64,000 nt of DNA from an uncultured Clostridia bacterium (GTDB lineage Bacteria > Bacillota > Clostridia > Lachnospirales > Anaerotignaceae), in assembly GCA_910583755.1 (NCBI GenBank), contig CAJTZO010000003.1, positions 1 to 64,000 on the forward strand. The letters are read 5' to 3'. The notes under the pieces were generated by a model. The model worked only from the letters and a program-made list of their open reading frames with translations, did no database searches and was not told where the DNA came from. The first letter of the stretch is position 1; each line of letters starts with the position of its first letter. Positions 41,852-50,491 of the stretch are shown one piece after another. The translations under genes were made by a program, and so were the position numbers.

Positions 41852-42622
41852 TTATTCTGCCACATTGCTTTTAGGGTCGAGTTTAATACCATCTTTTGCA
41901 ATGGAAAAATCCACATGTTCCCCTAGTGCAACACTATATTTTGTAGGTTCAGCTACAAAACCAATTTCTTGTCCTTTTTTTACTTTATCTCCTTCTTTGA
42001 CTACTACATCCTCTTGTAATTGGCTGTATGTAGTCTGCCAGCCATTGTCATGGTTAATTACTACAGTAACGCCTCTTTCATCATCTGTTTGAATGCTTTC
42101 TACTGTTCCATCTTCTGCTGCTTTGACACTGTCCCCTTTTTTGGCTTCAATAGAGATATGGTCATTGGTGCGGTATTGGTCTAAGGTAGCATCATAAATT
42201 GTATGGTCTACACTATAATCCATAACAATATTTCCTGCTAAAGGCATGGCAAAAAGCAATTCCTGTTTAAAAATACTTGCTTCTTCTGTTTTTGTTTCTT
42301 CTTTTTTCTCTTGTGTGTTTGTGTTTTCTGTTTGTCCTGTTGCAGTTTTTGGTGCTTCTGCAATTATTTCTTGTGTTTCTGTTGGTTCAGAAAATCCTGC
42401 TTCTGCTGTTTCAGAAAATTCCGCTTCTCTTTCTGCCATTGCTTCTTCTAATGCAGGCGTTTGATTAATAATAACTTGATGTGCTCTTGATTGTGTGGCT
42501 TGTTCTGTTTGTTGTGTGTTTTGCTGTGTTTGAGTATCTCTTCCAACAAAATAAAAGATTCCTCCAGCAATGACTACAACAGCAAGACAACCCCATAAGA
42601 TACGATAATAATTTTTGTTCAT
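41852..42622 (-). CDS. spoIIQ: SpoIIQ-like M23-family protein
   Basis: Forespore membrane protein expected to pair with SpoIIIAH across the engulfment space. One membrane segment (about 7-25), a long Thr/Glu/Gln linker, then an M23/LytM fold (from about 130: AMPLAGNIVMDYSVDHTIYD, VINHDNGWQTTYSQL, KKGQEIGFVAEP). The catalytic pattern is altered: HISIE in place of HxGxD and EHVDFSI in place of HxH, so peptidase activity is doubtful. I chose ATG 42622 (GGAGG 8 bp upstream); an in-frame ATG at 42673 overlaps the spoIID stop but lacks a ribosome binding site. Confidence 0.85.
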   Translation of the reverse strand: MNKNYYRILWGCLAVVVIAGGIFYFVGRDTQTQQNTQQTEQATQSRAHQVIINQTPALEEAMAEREAEFSETAEAGFSEPTETQEIIAEAPKTATGQTENTNTQEKKEETKTEEASIFKQELLFAMPLAGNIVMDYSVDHTIYDATLDQYRTNDHISIEAKKGDSVKAAEDGTVESIQTDDERGVTVVINHDNGWQTTYSQLQEDVVVKEGDKVKKGQEIGFVAEPTKYSVALGEHVDFSIAKDGIKLDPKSNVAE

Positions 42623-42630
42623 GTGTAACA

Positions 42631-42656
42631 CCTCCAGCAATAGTATTGCCCGGAGG
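42631..42656 (-). promoter_or_regulatory. Hairpin that can mask the spoIIQ-like ribosome binding site
   Basis: In the minus-strand RNA, CCTCCGGGCAAT pairs with ATTGCTGGAGG around an ACT loop; the right arm contains the GGAGG of the gene starting at 42622. A transcript from spoIID would carry the whole hairpin. Confidence 0.6.
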
Positions 42657-42669
42657 ATTCTCTTTTTAT

Positions 42670-43623
42670 TCATGTTTCTTTACTATCATAAACAGAAAAA
42701 GAAATTCCTGTATAATAATGTTGCAATATCTGTTGATATGTTTTTCCCTCTTTTGCCATAAACTCTGCACCATACTGACTCATGCCAGCACCATGTCCAT
42801 ACCCCTTTGTGGTGAAAATAATTGTGTTATCTTCTGTTTGAATTGTAAAGTTACTACTGCGTAAATGTAATGTTTCTCTTACTTCTCTACCTGTTAAAGT
42901 TTGATTTCCTACTTGCATTTGCTGTACATATCCAGCAGGAGTATGGCTTAATATTTTTAGTTGTTGTGGTAGTGTATCTTTGTGAAGGGACAAGTCGCGG
43001 TATTGATTAGAAAATCGTTTGATAAATTCATCATAAGTAAAGCTGATACTTGTTTCAAAGTTAGGTGCATTTTTATCAAAACTGCTGTCTACACTTTTTA
43101 AATAAGGAATTTCTTGTGTCCATACATTTTCTGCTGCTTCTGTTTTGCCTGCACTTTCTGCATGAAATACTGCTAAAATAGGCTCATTTTCATATGTCAT
43201 AATTTCCCCTCTTGTACTGTCTACTGCTTCACTGATTTTATTATAATAAGTTGAAAAATTATCTCCCCATTTTTGCTGCATTTCTTCCATAGAAAGATAC
43301 GCTTGTCCAATGTTGTAAGGAACAGCATTAGAATTTCTTTCTTTCATGTTACGTACTGCATAGGTACGAGCAGAAACTGCTTGTGCTTTGAGTGCTTCTT
43401 GTTCAAAAAGAGCGGGCATTTCCGCAGCTACAACTCCCTTAATGTAGTTTTCTAATTCTGATGCTCTTATAATTTCAGGAGAAGCAAGTTCTGCTTCTGG
43501 TTTTGCTGTTTCAGTTTCCTTTGGAGAATGAGAATGATAAGAACAATATGTAATAAAAGCAGGCAATACTATCATTGCAATAATAATATAAATAAAAATC
43601 ATAGTAACCATTTTTTTAGCCAA
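42670..43623 (-). CDS. spoIID: Stage II sporulation protein D
   Basis: Lytic transglycosylase of the engulfment complex with SpoIIP. N-terminal membrane segment (MIFIYIIIAMIVLPAFI), then the SpoIID domain: ENYIKGVVAAEMPALFEQEA with the catalytic Glu, LKAQAVSARTYAV, AVFHAESAGKTEAAENVW and GYGHGAGMSQYGAEFMA. The start is uncertain: TTG 43623 follows AAAGGG by 9 bp, ATG 43611 is just inside, and ATG 43671 would extend it by 16 residues. Its stop is followed by the spoIIQ-like gene, the same order as in C. difficile. Confidence 0.92.
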   Translation of the reverse strand: MAKKMVTMIFIYIIIAMIVLPAFITYCSYHSHSPKETETAKPEAELASPEIIRASELENYIKGVVAAEMPALFEQEALKAQAVSARTYAVRNMKERNSNAVPYNIGQAYLSMEEMQQKWGDNFSTYYNKISEAVDSTRGEIMTYENEPILAVFHAESAGKTEAAENVWTQEIPYLKSVDSSFDKNAPNFETSISFTYDEFIKRFSNQYRDLSLHKDTLPQQLKILSHTPAGYVQQMQVGNQTLTGREVRETLHLRSSNFTIQTEDNTIIFTTKGYGHGAGMSQYGAEFMAKEGKTYQQILQHYYTGISFSVYDSKET

Positions 43624-43694
43624 AAAAACACACCCTTTCCATATATTATATGATGGTAGAGTGTGTTCCATACAAAAAATTCAAAAGAATGATT

Positions 43695-43889
43695 TCATTT
43701 CTTTTTTAATATAATCGCAACGGCACCTAAAAAAGAAAGAAGCACTAAGGCTGCTGTTACAATGAAATATTTTTGCTGTTCTTCTTTTGTCACATAAACA
43801 CCTTCACATGGGTCTTCATAGATGTCTCTTTGTGCTACTCTGTAATGTCTTTTTTTATTTTCATGGTGTCTTTTTCTATTTTCGTACAT
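43695..43889 (-). CDS. Small single-pass membrane protein, 64 aa
   Basis: Very basic, His/Arg-rich N terminus (ENRKRHHENKKRHYRVAQRD), an acidic centre and one C-terminal membrane segment (YFIVTAALVLLSFLGAVAII) ending KKK. GAGAGG lies upstream. Not recognised; position before spoIID suggests a sporulation or envelope role, by context only. Confidence 0.6.
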   Translation of the reverse strand: MYENRKRHHENKKRHYRVAQRDIYEDPCEGVYVTKEEQQKYFIVTAALVLLSFLGAVAIILKKK

Positions 43890-44042
43890 AAAAATCAAGT
43901 CCTCTCTTTTATCATTTTACATCCATAAGTATATGTAGTATACCACAATTTTATCAAAAACAGAATAGAAATGACAAAATTTTATGATTATAAAATAGAA
44001 AAATAGAAACATACTAATTTTAACGTTATAGAAAGGATTTGT

Positions 44043-44444
44043 GTGGATATGAAAAAAATTGTTTTTAGCATTTTTTGTTGTAGCATTGCATTAGCAGGTT
44101 GCCAGTCCAAAACCTTAGAAAATAATCTTTCTCAAATCCGTATTGCAAAAGCAGCAGAATTAGAAGAAGGGAAAACAAAAGCAGAAAGAGCAAAAGAAAT
44201 CAAACAAAATATATTAAAAATAAATGAAATACAAGAGGTAGCAGTCATAATAGAAGGAAAAACCGCATTAATTGGATTACGCTTAAAAGAAAATAGCCAA
44301 AAAGATGTTGTCAATCTAAAGGCAGAGGCGGATATTTTAGCCAAAGAGGCGGACAAAAATATTGATAGTACGGCAATCACTGCAAATGAAAATATTACAG
44401 CAATGATTGAAAAGATGGAAAAAGAAAGAAGTTTACTTTCTTGA
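44043..44444 (+). CDS. YhcN/YlaJ-like sporulation lipoprotein
   Basis: 133 aa. Signal peptide with lipobox ALAGC (Cys20), then a short alpha/beta domain (IKQNILKINEIQEVAVIIEG, TALIGLRLKE) typical of the YhcN/YlaJ spore lipoprotein group. The start is either GTG 44043, 5 bp after GAAAGGA, or ATG 44049. The final codons and TGA (CTTTCTTGA) come from the family-2 repeat module that begins here. Confidence 0.8.
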   Translation: MDMKKIVFSIFCCSIALAGCQSKTLENNLSQIRIAKAAELEEGKTKAERAKEIKQNILKINEIQEVAVIIEGKTALIGLRLKENSQKDVVNLKAEADILAKEADKNIDSTAITANENITAMIEKMEKERSLLS

Positions 44445-44640
44445 AAGAAGGAAACAAAGAACTTTTGTGCAAAATTTTGTTTTACTGATAGGATAGGAAT
44501 TTGAGTGTTTCCTATAAATAAAACAACAACGGAAAGCAGATAAATTTTTTATTGTTCTGTTTGTAGTAGAAAAATGTTAGTTTTTGTATAATAGTTTTTT
44601 ATTCAACTTTTTAGCTTAAAAGTTGGGAAGGTCTTTAAAA
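44434..44640. repeat. Family-2 module (R5) fused to a decayed family-1 end (Q)
   Basis: ACTTTCTTGAAAGAAGGAA, then ACAAAGAACTTTTGTGC, aligns with the reverse complement of 25101-25172. From 44570, GAAAAATGTTAGTTTTTG, AGTTTTTTATTCAACTTTTT and AAAAGTTGGGAAGG are worn hairpins III and II of family 1. No gene is seen in 44445-44761. Confidence 0.65.
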
Positions 44641-44679
44641 ATTGTAATAAAATTGAAAACTTTTTTTCTTTATTTAACA

Positions 44680-44708
44680 ATGACAAAGCTTAAGAAGCCT
44701 GCTATAAT
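44680..44708 (+). promoter_or_regulatory. Promoter of the SLH protein gene
   Basis: ATGACA at 44680-44685 and TATAAT at 44703-44708, 17-bp spacing. A stem-loop TAAATCTA/TAGATTTA (44731-44749) stands immediately before the AGGAGG ribosome binding site and could stabilise the mRNA 5' end. Confidence 0.7.
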
Positions 44709-44761
44709 AAAAACAAAATTAAATTTATATTAAATCTATATTAGATTTAGGAGGTAGTTGC

Positions 44762-46783
44762 ATGAAAAAATATTTTAGTTTTTTGTTAGCAGGTGCTATG
44801 TCACTGTCTACAACCGTTGCAAGTTTTGGTGCTAATTTTTCCGACATTAACAATGTGCCATGGCCGGGTGTTGAAACATATATTAATCAAGTAGCAGATA
44901 ATGGCTTGATGGTGGGAGAAAATCTTGATGGCAATATGATATTCCGTGCGAAAGACCCTGTTACTTTAGTGGAAACTGCTCAACTTGTTTATAATTTATT
45001 AAAAGCAACCAATCATTTAGAAAATAAAACTGATTTAACTACAAAATGGAATCCTGTTTTAAAAGGTGCAAATATTCCAGAATGGGCTTATCCGAGTGTT
45101 TCTTATTGTTTAGAAACCGGTGTGATTACAGAGGCAGAAATAAAGACATTTGTATCAGGTACTACAACCGTACAAGCAACAAGAGAACAAGTTGCAGGTA
45201 TGATTGGGAAAGCAATTGCAGCTGTAGATAAAAGTAGTTCTGCAAACAGCACTACAACAAAATTTCAGGATAATAGCAGTATTGCGACAGATAAGGTAGC
45301 ATATATTGCCTTACTTTCTGATAAAAGTATCCTTTCTGGTGATGACTTGGGAAATTTTAATCCTAAAAATAAAATCAACCGCGCAGAAATGGCTGTTATG
45401 ATGACAAAAAGTAATGATATGCTTAAAAATGTAGCCAAACCAGTAGAACCTACAACACCAAGTACTACAACACCAGGAACTACGACGCCAGGAACTACAA
45501 CACCAAGTACTACGACACCGGGAACTACAACACCAGGAACCACAACACCGGGTACCACAACATCTAAGCCGAATACAAATACGACTCTTGATATGCCAAC
45601 AACAGGCACCTTTACAGCACAAATAGAGCAAATGCAAGTAACAGGTGCAAATGTTATGATAGCACTTTTTAATGGTAAACAAGTAATGGGTTATATGGGA
45701 GACAATAATGTGCCAACCACCTACAAAGATGGCACTACAGGAAACTTTAAGGATGTAAAAATTGGAATGAGTGTAACAATTACATATAATGGTTCCAGAA
45801 TAACCAAAATGATTATAAATACTGCTCCACCAAAAACAGAAAAGAAGGAGGAAGTATTAAAAGGAAGAATTGCAAGTTTGAATAAAGATGAAATTCGTAT
45901 AGCAAAAGGAGAATTTCATTATATTGCAAGAGATGTTGAAGTTATTATCAATAAGAAAGATAAAAAGTTAAAAGATTTGATTGAAAAATATGAAGATAAA
46001 GAGATTACAGAGATTACAGTGGAATTGACTTTAGATTCCAGAGGAGAAGTTATAAAGATTGATGCAACTACAAAAGAAAAAAGTTATGAATATTCTGGTA
46101 CTATCAAAAAATTGACGAAATCAAGAATTACTTTTGATGATGGTACAGAATACAGAATTAGAGAGGATGATGTTACCACTCGATATAATGGAAGTTCAAA
46201 ATCCTTACAAAAAATCATTGATGAAATTAATGATGCAGATAAAGATGATAAATTTACAGCAGATGTCAAAGTGGATAAAGATGATGATAATTATATTGAA
46301 AAATTAGAAGTAAAATCAAAATCCTCCAGTAGTAGTAAAACAAGTGGAAGCGGCACTGTAAAAAGTGTAAGTGGCAAAAAGTTTACAATAGGTAGCAAAA
46401 CCTATGCAACAACAAGCGACACAGATTTTGATATTGATGATGGAGAAGAAGAAATTGACAGCATTGACGATTTAGAAACTGCTGTTGAGGAAGATGACAA
46501 AACCGTAGATGTAGATGTTACAGTAAAAGATGACAAGGTTACCAAAGTTACAGGTTATGTATCAAAGGTAACAGGAGAACTTTATGATGTAGGCAGTAAT
46601 AAAGTGACATTAAAATTAGAGTCTGGAAAATATACCTACAAATGTAAAAGTAGTGTCGATATTAATGCCGGAAATTGTGATGATTTAGATGAATTAGAAG
46701 ATTACAAGGATGATGAAGGCAAAATAGAAGTAGAATTAACCATTAATAGTAGTAACCAAGTAACAAAAATTAAAGAAAAATAA
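44762..46783 (+). CDS. S-layer homology (SLH) domain surface protein
   Basis: 673 aa, secreted and probably wall-bound. Signal peptide (about 1-24); SLH-type motifs in residues 25-215 (FSDINNVPWPGVETYINQVA, IPEWAYPSVSYCLETGVI, FNPKNKINRAEMAVMMTKS); a Thr-Pro-Gly linker of seven five-residue units (about 231-267); then about 400 residues of short beta-rich repeats with recurring patterns such as EVLKGRIASLNKDEI, YSGTIKKLTKSRITF and GSGTVKSVSGKKFTI, each resembling a small OB- or KOW-like unit. AGGAGG precedes the start. Role probably structural. Confidence 0.88.
   Translation: MKKYFSFLLAGAMSLSTTVASFGANFSDINNVPWPGVETYINQVADNGLMVGENLDGNMIFRAKDPVTLVETAQLVYNLLKATNHLENKTDLTTKWNPVLKGANIPEWAYPSVSYCLETGVITEAEIKTFVSGTTTVQATREQVAGMIGKAIAAVDKSSSANSTTTKFQDNSSIATDKVAYIALLSDKSILSGDDLGNFNPKNKINRAEMAVMMTKSNDMLKNVAKPVEPTTPSTTTPGTTTPGTTTPSTTTPGTTTPGTTTPGTTTSKPNTNTTLDMPTTGTFTAQIEQMQVTGANVMIALFNGKQVMGYMGDNNVPTTYKDGTTGNFKDVKIGMSVTITYNGSRITKMIINTAPPKTEKKEEVLKGRIASLNKDEIRIAKGEFHYIARDVEVIINKKDKKLKDLIEKYEDKEITEITVELTLDSRGEVIKIDATTKEKSYEYSGTIKKLTKSRITFDDGTEYRIREDDVTTRYNGSSKSLQKIIDEINDADKDDKFTADVKVDKDDDNYIEKLEVKSKSSSSSKTSGSGTVKSVSGKKFTIGSKTYATTSDTDFDIDDGEEEIDSIDDLETAVEEDDKTVDVDVTVKDDKVTKVTGYVSKVTGELYDVGSNKVTLKLESGKYTYKCKSSVDINAGNCDDLDELEDYKDDEGKIEVELTINSSNQVTKIKEK
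45452..45563. repeat. 15-bp tandem repeat encoding TTTPG/TTTPS
   Basis: About seven in-frame units of ACTACAACACCAGGA type, coding the flexible linker of the SLH protein. Unit number could vary without frameshift. Confidence 0.85.
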
Positions 46784-46826
46784 AAAAAACTGCATTTCCT
46801 AATTTTTTAAGGAAATGCAGTTTTTT
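46784..46826. terminator. Bidirectional terminator, SLH and aminopeptidase genes
   Basis: AAAAAACTGCATTTCCT / AGGAAATGCAGTTTTTT with a 9-base loop, between convergent genes. Confidence 0.92.
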
Positions 46827-46867
46827 ATTGTATGAAGGAAAGCCTTCAAATATGGATGGTTCTTTTT

Positions 46868-47983
46868 TTAGAAAAGAAAATCAGGATTTAAGCATTCTAA
46901 TTCTGGTAACACAAATAGACCATCTTTTCTAATTAAAACATCATCAAAATAGATTTCACCACCACCATATTCTGGTGTCATAATTAACACTAAATCCCAA
47001 TGAATTGCAGATTTATTACCATTTGGTGCATCATCATAGCAGTTACCAGGTGTAAAGTGAATACTACCCATAATTTTTTCATCAAATAAAATGTTTGTCA
47101 TAGGTTTTGTAATATAAGGGTTGACACCGATTGCAAATTCTCCAACATATCTTGCACCTTCATCTACATTAAAGATTGCTTCAAGGCGTTTTTTATCATT
47201 TCCGTCAAAATCTACAATTTTTCCATTTTCAAAAGTCAATGTTACATTTTGAAAGATAAAACTGTTATATTCGGAGGGCGTATTATAGCTGATAGTACCG
47301 TTAATGGAATCTTTTACAGGAGCAGTATAAACTTCTCCGTCTGGAATATTACAACGACCATCACATTTAATAGCAGGAATTCCCTTGATAGAAAATGTCA
47401 AATCAGTGCCTTTTGCCACAAGTCTTACTTTATCTGTTTTATTCATTAATTCTACTAAATTGTCCATTGCTTTTGACATTTTTTCATAATTCAAATTACA
47501 AACATCAAAATAAAAATTTTCAAATGCCTCTAAACTACAACGAGCAGATTGTGCCATGGAATTTGTTGGATAACGTAATACAACCCACTTTGTATGTGGA
47601 ACACGAATATCATGATGAACTGGTTTAGAATATAGTCTTGTTTGCAAGGAAAGTTTATCATTTGGCACATCAGATTCTTCTGCTAAATTGTCTTCTCCTC
47701 GTACTCCGATATAAGCATCCATTTGTTTCATTCGCATACAATCCACTTCTGCCATCAGTTTTTGCTGTTCTGCTGTTGCTCCAAGTAATAATTCTCTTTC
47801 AATACTGTTGGTACTTAATTCTACAAATGGAATAGCCTCTACTGCATAGACCTCTTTTATCAATGCTTTTACTAAAGGAATGGGATGAACCCCATGACAA
47901 CTAATAAGTACCTTTTCACCTTTTTGTAAACGACAGGAATGATGTACTAATTGTTTTGCTAATGTTTTGATTCTTTCGTCCAT
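46868..47983 (-). CDS. M29-family aminopeptidase
   Basis: Metal-dependent aminopeptidase (AmpS/PepS group), cytoplasmic, 371 aa. Metal-ligand blocks are visible: NIPDGEVYTAPVKDSINGTI, YVGEFAIGVNP, IMGSIHFTPGNCYDDAPNGN and SAIHWDLVLIM. AAGGAG precedes the ATG. It stands alone, divergent from the NifX-like gene across repeat L. Confidence 0.93.
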   Translation of the reverse strand: MDERIKTLAKQLVHHSCRLQKGEKVLISCHGVHPIPLVKALIKEVYAVEAIPFVELSTNSIERELLLGATAEQQKLMAEVDCMRMKQMDAYIGVRGEDNLAEESDVPNDKLSLQTRLYSKPVHHDIRVPHTKWVVLRYPTNSMAQSARCSLEAFENFYFDVCNLNYEKMSKAMDNLVELMNKTDKVRLVAKGTDLTFSIKGIPAIKCDGRCNIPDGEVYTAPVKDSINGTISYNTPSEYNSFIFQNVTLTFENGKIVDFDGNDKKRLEAIFNVDEGARYVGEFAIGVNPYITKPMTNILFDEKIMGSIHFTPGNCYDDAPNGNKSAIHWDLVLIMTPEYGGGEIYFDDVLIRKDGLFVLPELECLNPDFLF

Positions 47984-48047
47984 ATTTTTATACTCCTTTT
48001 TTTATAAATTAAAAGTGACAGGCTTTTTTCAAGTAAAGAAGTTAAAA

Positions 48048-48166
48048 TGTCAAAAAATCTTGAGGACTCGTTTTTAAACACCTACAAGCCTTTTAAAAAG
48101 TTTGACCCAAACTTCGAACATAAAAGTAGGTTTGGACAAAGCCCAAGGTTTTAATTTTATTGACTG
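48048..48166 (-). repeat. Diverged family-1 element, copy L
   Basis: Ends are recognisable (TGTCAAAAAATCTTGAGGAC and TTTTATTGACTGAC) but the interior is mostly different; GGTTTGGACAAAGCCC is a hairpin-I relative. Both flanks carry similar TTTTTTCAAG hairpin sequence (48023-48034 and 48169-48187). Confidence 0.6.
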
Positions 48167-48250
48167 ACTTTTTTCAAGAAAAAAGTAATATTATTATTTT
48201 ACAATTATATCAAAAAATACAGAAAAATACATTTTTTATTTTGATTTGAT

Positions 48251-48279
48251 TTGACAAGCTACTTGCTTTGCTTTACAAT
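48251..48279 (+). promoter_or_regulatory. Promoter of the NifX-like gene
   Basis: TTGACA at 48251-48256 and TACAAT at 48274-48279 with 17-bp spacing. Confidence 0.75.
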
Positions 48280-48327
48280 AACAATCATGTGAAGTAATTT
48301 GTGTAATATGATGAGGAGGAATAATAT

Positions 48328-48708
48328 ATGAGAGTTGCAATGCCATCAGAAGAAGGTATGATTTATCAACATTTTGGACATGCTGCTGAATTTACTGTTT
48401 ATGAAGTGGAAGCAGAGTTGATTAAAAACAAGGAATTTATTCCTGTAGAAGGTCCTAGAAGTGAGGCTTTGGCAGACTTTTTAACAATACATTCTGTCAA
48501 TGTTGTCATTTGTGGTAATATTGAAAGTGGTATAAAAAGTGCCCTTCGTGCAAAAAGAATTGAATTAATTCCAGGTGTTACAGGAACTGCAGATGATGCA
48601 ATTGTAAAATATTTGAGTGGGGAAAAAATGGGGAATCCTGATATGGAATGTATGCATCAACAAGGAGAAGGACATGAGGCTAATCATCATCAGTATGAAC
48701 ACCATTGA
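48328..48708 (+). CDS. NifB/NifX-type dinitrogenase cofactor-domain protein
   Basis: 126 aa with one NifX/NafY-like domain (MRVAMPSEEGMIYQHFGHAA, VNVVICGNIESGIKSALRAK) and a His-rich tail (HQQGEGHEANHHQYEHH) that could bind metal. In Clostridia, such proteins often accompany Fe-S scaffold genes rather than nitrogenase; no nif genes are present here. GAGGAGG precedes the start. It overlaps, in frame-independent fashion, the region just before yqeG and is probably co-transcribed. Confidence 0.88.
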   Translation: MRVAMPSEEGMIYQHFGHAAEFTVYEVEAELIKNKEFIPVEGPRSEALADFLTIHSVNVVICGNIESGIKSALRAKRIELIPGVTGTADDAIVKYLSGEKMGNPDMECMHQQGEGHEANHHQYEHH

Positions 48709-48737
48709 AAAAACAAATACGAATAGGGGATAGCAAT

Positions 48738-49259
48738 ATGGGGCATATTTTAAATATCATTTTTCCAGATTTATATCTTTCGTCTATCTATGAATTGCCT
48801 TTAGAAGAATTGAAAAAAAAAGGGATTCGTGGACTCGTATTTGATATTGATAATACGATTGCTCCTTATGATGTGGCAGAACCAGATGAAAACATCGTAA
48901 AATTTTTTACCATGCTAAAAAAACAGGGGTTCCGCATTTGTATCTTATCCAATAATCATAAAAAAAGAGTTAAAAAGTTTAATGAAAAATTGCATGTTTT
49001 AGCAGTCCATAAAGCAGGAAAGCCGGGCGTTAAAAAGCTAAGAAAAGCTATTTCTGCTATGAAACTGACAGAACTGGAAACAGCAATGATAGGAGACCAA
49101 GTATTTACAGATATGTGGTGTGGACACAATGCAGGGTTATACTGTATTATGACAGCACCTATTTGTAACCGTGACCAGTTTGTAACCAAAATAAAAAGAG
49201 GACTGGAAAGACAAGTTATGAAAATTTATTTTAAGCAAAATAGTCAAAAAAAATCTTAA
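48738..49259 (+). CDS. YqeG-family HAD phosphatase
   Basis: 173-aa HAD-superfamily hydrolase of the YqeG IIIA subfamily. Motif I is LVFDIDNTIAPYD (Asp36, Asp38), motif II ILSNNHKKRVKKF, motif III HKAGKPGVKKL and motif IV MIGDQVFTDMWCGHNAG. ATG 48738 follows AGGGGAT; a TTG at 48705 overlapping the previous gene is less likely. Substrate unknown. Upstream of efp in this window. Confidence 0.92.
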   Translation: MGHILNIIFPDLYLSSIYELPLEELKKKGIRGLVFDIDNTIAPYDVAEPDENIVKFFTMLKKQGFRICILSNNHKKRVKKFNEKLHVLAVHKAGKPGVKKLRKAISAMKLTELETAMIGDQVFTDMWCGHNAGLYCIMTAPICNRDQFVTKIKRGLERQVMKIYFKQNSQKKS

Positions 49260-49277
49260 TGGAATGTTATTTTTTTG

Positions 49278-49306
49278 TTGAAAAATTTAGCATTTTCCAG
49301 TAAAAT
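49278..49306 (+). promoter_or_regulatory. Probable efp promoter
   Basis: TTGAAA at 49278-49283 and TAAAAT at 49301-49306, 17-bp spacing. Confidence 0.5.
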
Positions 49307-49345
49307 AATAAAAGATTTGTTTTTATAATACAAGGAGGAAAATAC

Positions 49346-49909
49346 ATGATTTCAGCAGGTGAATTTAGAAACGGCGTAACAATTGAATATGAAGGAGATA
49401 TTTTTATTATTTTAGAGTTCCAACATGTAAAACCAGGAAAAGGCGCCGCTTTTGTTCGTACCAAAATCAAAAATCTTAAAACAGGTAGCGTAGTAGAAAA
49501 AACATTCCGTCCAACCGAAAAAATGCCTAGAGCACATATTGACAGACAGGATATGCAATATCTTTATACAGATGGTGATTTATACCACTTTATGAATGCA
49601 GAAACCTTTGACCAAATTGCAGTAAATGCACAAGATGTCGGTGATACCTTAAAATTTGTAAAAGAAAATGAAATGGTAAAAATTCTTTCTTATGAGGGTC
49701 AGGTATTTGGCATTGAACCTCCCTTATTTGTGGAATTAGAAATTACAGATACAGAACCAGGATTTGCTGGAAATACTGCACAGGGTGCAACTAAACCTGC
49801 TGTTGTAGAAACAGGTGCAACTGTACAAGTGCCTTTATTTATTAATCAAAATGAAGTAATTAAAATTGATACTCGTACAGGAGAATATTTGGGTAGAGCA
49901 AAAGAATAA
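49346..49909 (+). CDS. efp: Elongation factor P
   Basis: Relieves ribosome stalling at polyproline. 187 aa with the usual three beta domains: MISAGEFRNGVTIEYEGD, the modification-site loop HVKPGKGAAFVRTK (Lys32 in Bacillus-type position), YLYTDGDLYHFMNAETFDQ and the C-terminal VPLFINQNEVIKIDTRTGEY. AAGGAGG precedes the start. Followed by the CD1247-type gene, as in many Clostridia. Proline runs occur in secreted proteins here (for example the SLH linker has isolated prolines). Confidence 0.97.
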   Translation: MISAGEFRNGVTIEYEGDIFIILEFQHVKPGKGAAFVRTKIKNLKTGSVVEKTFRPTEKMPRAHIDRQDMQYLYTDGDLYHFMNAETFDQIAVNAQDVGDTLKFVKENEMVKILSYEGQVFGIEPPLFVELEITDTEPGFAGNTAQGATKPAVVETGATVQVPLFINQNEVIKIDTRTGEYLGRAKE

Positions 49910-49976
49910 AAAACAAACATGACCATTTTTCATGTGAAATTGACAAAATGATAATGAAGGAAAGAGAGGCTGTGAC

Positions 49977-50306
49977 ATGGAATATTTTGAAAAGAAAATT
50001 ACCTATTTACGAGGACTTTGTGACGGCAGCGGCTATCCCCCAGACAGTAAGGAAGGCAAAATTTTTCATGGTATGTTAGATGTATTAGATGATATTGCTT
50101 TTATGCTAGAAAGTTACATGGATGATGATATAGATGATATCCTATGTGATGATGAGGAAGAAGCAGAATATTTGTATTCCTTTATTTGTCCAGAGTGTGG
50201 GGAAGAAATTCAGGTTGATGATGAAACAATGGAAAATGAAGAAGAACTTGTTTGTTCAAAATGTGGTAATATTATACCCGTTGGTACACCTGATTTGCTT
50301 TCTTGA
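49977..50306 (+). CDS. CD1247-type protein with zinc ribbon
   Basis: 109 aa. N-terminal helical CD1247-like domain (EKKITYLRGLCDGSGYPP, MLDVLDDIAFMLESYM), an acidic spacer, then a zinc ribbon with CPECGEE and CSKCGNI knuckles. Conserved downstream of efp in Clostridia; function unknown. The terminal LLS and TGA stop (CTTTCTTGA) are provided by a family-2 hairpin. Confidence 0.85.
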   Translation: MEYFEKKITYLRGLCDGSGYPPDSKEGKIFHGMLDVLDDIAFMLESYMDDDIDDILCDDEEEAEYLYSFICPECGEEIQVDDETMENEEELVCSKCGNIIPVGTPDLLS

Positions 50307-50445
50307 AAAAAAGCAAGCAAAGAACAAATTTTTTGGTCAAGCTTTTTTTAAAAAGCTTTCAGAGTTTGAGACAGCGTCTCAAGGTCTTAATTTTTTTACA
50401 CTTCCAAGTGTGTTTTTGCAACGACTGGAGCGATGAAATTTATAG
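50294..50445. repeat. Family-2 remnant R6 and further hairpins
   Basis: GCTTTCTTGAAAAAAAGCAA, then GCAAAGAAC, is the family-2 hairpin and tail. AAGCTTTTTTTAAAAAGCTT, TTGAGACAGCGTCTCAA and ACACTTCCAAGTGT hairpins follow; the second has the layout of family-1 hairpin V with a different stem. Confidence 0.55.
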
Positions 50446-50463
50446 TGGCTTTTTTAATATTTT

Positions 50464-50491
50464 GAGAGAAACCTTTTTGTAGGTTTCTCTC
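50464..50491. terminator. Terminator, left copy at element M
   Basis: GAGAGAAACC/GGTTTCTCTC, 10-bp stem, loop TTTTTGTA. Twenty-three bases of it recur exactly at 50689-50711 beyond element M. Confidence 0.85.

Noticed and set aside
45265..45609. Val/Pro/Gly-rich antisense frame
   Set aside because: Shadow of the 15-bp linker repeat of the SLH protein.
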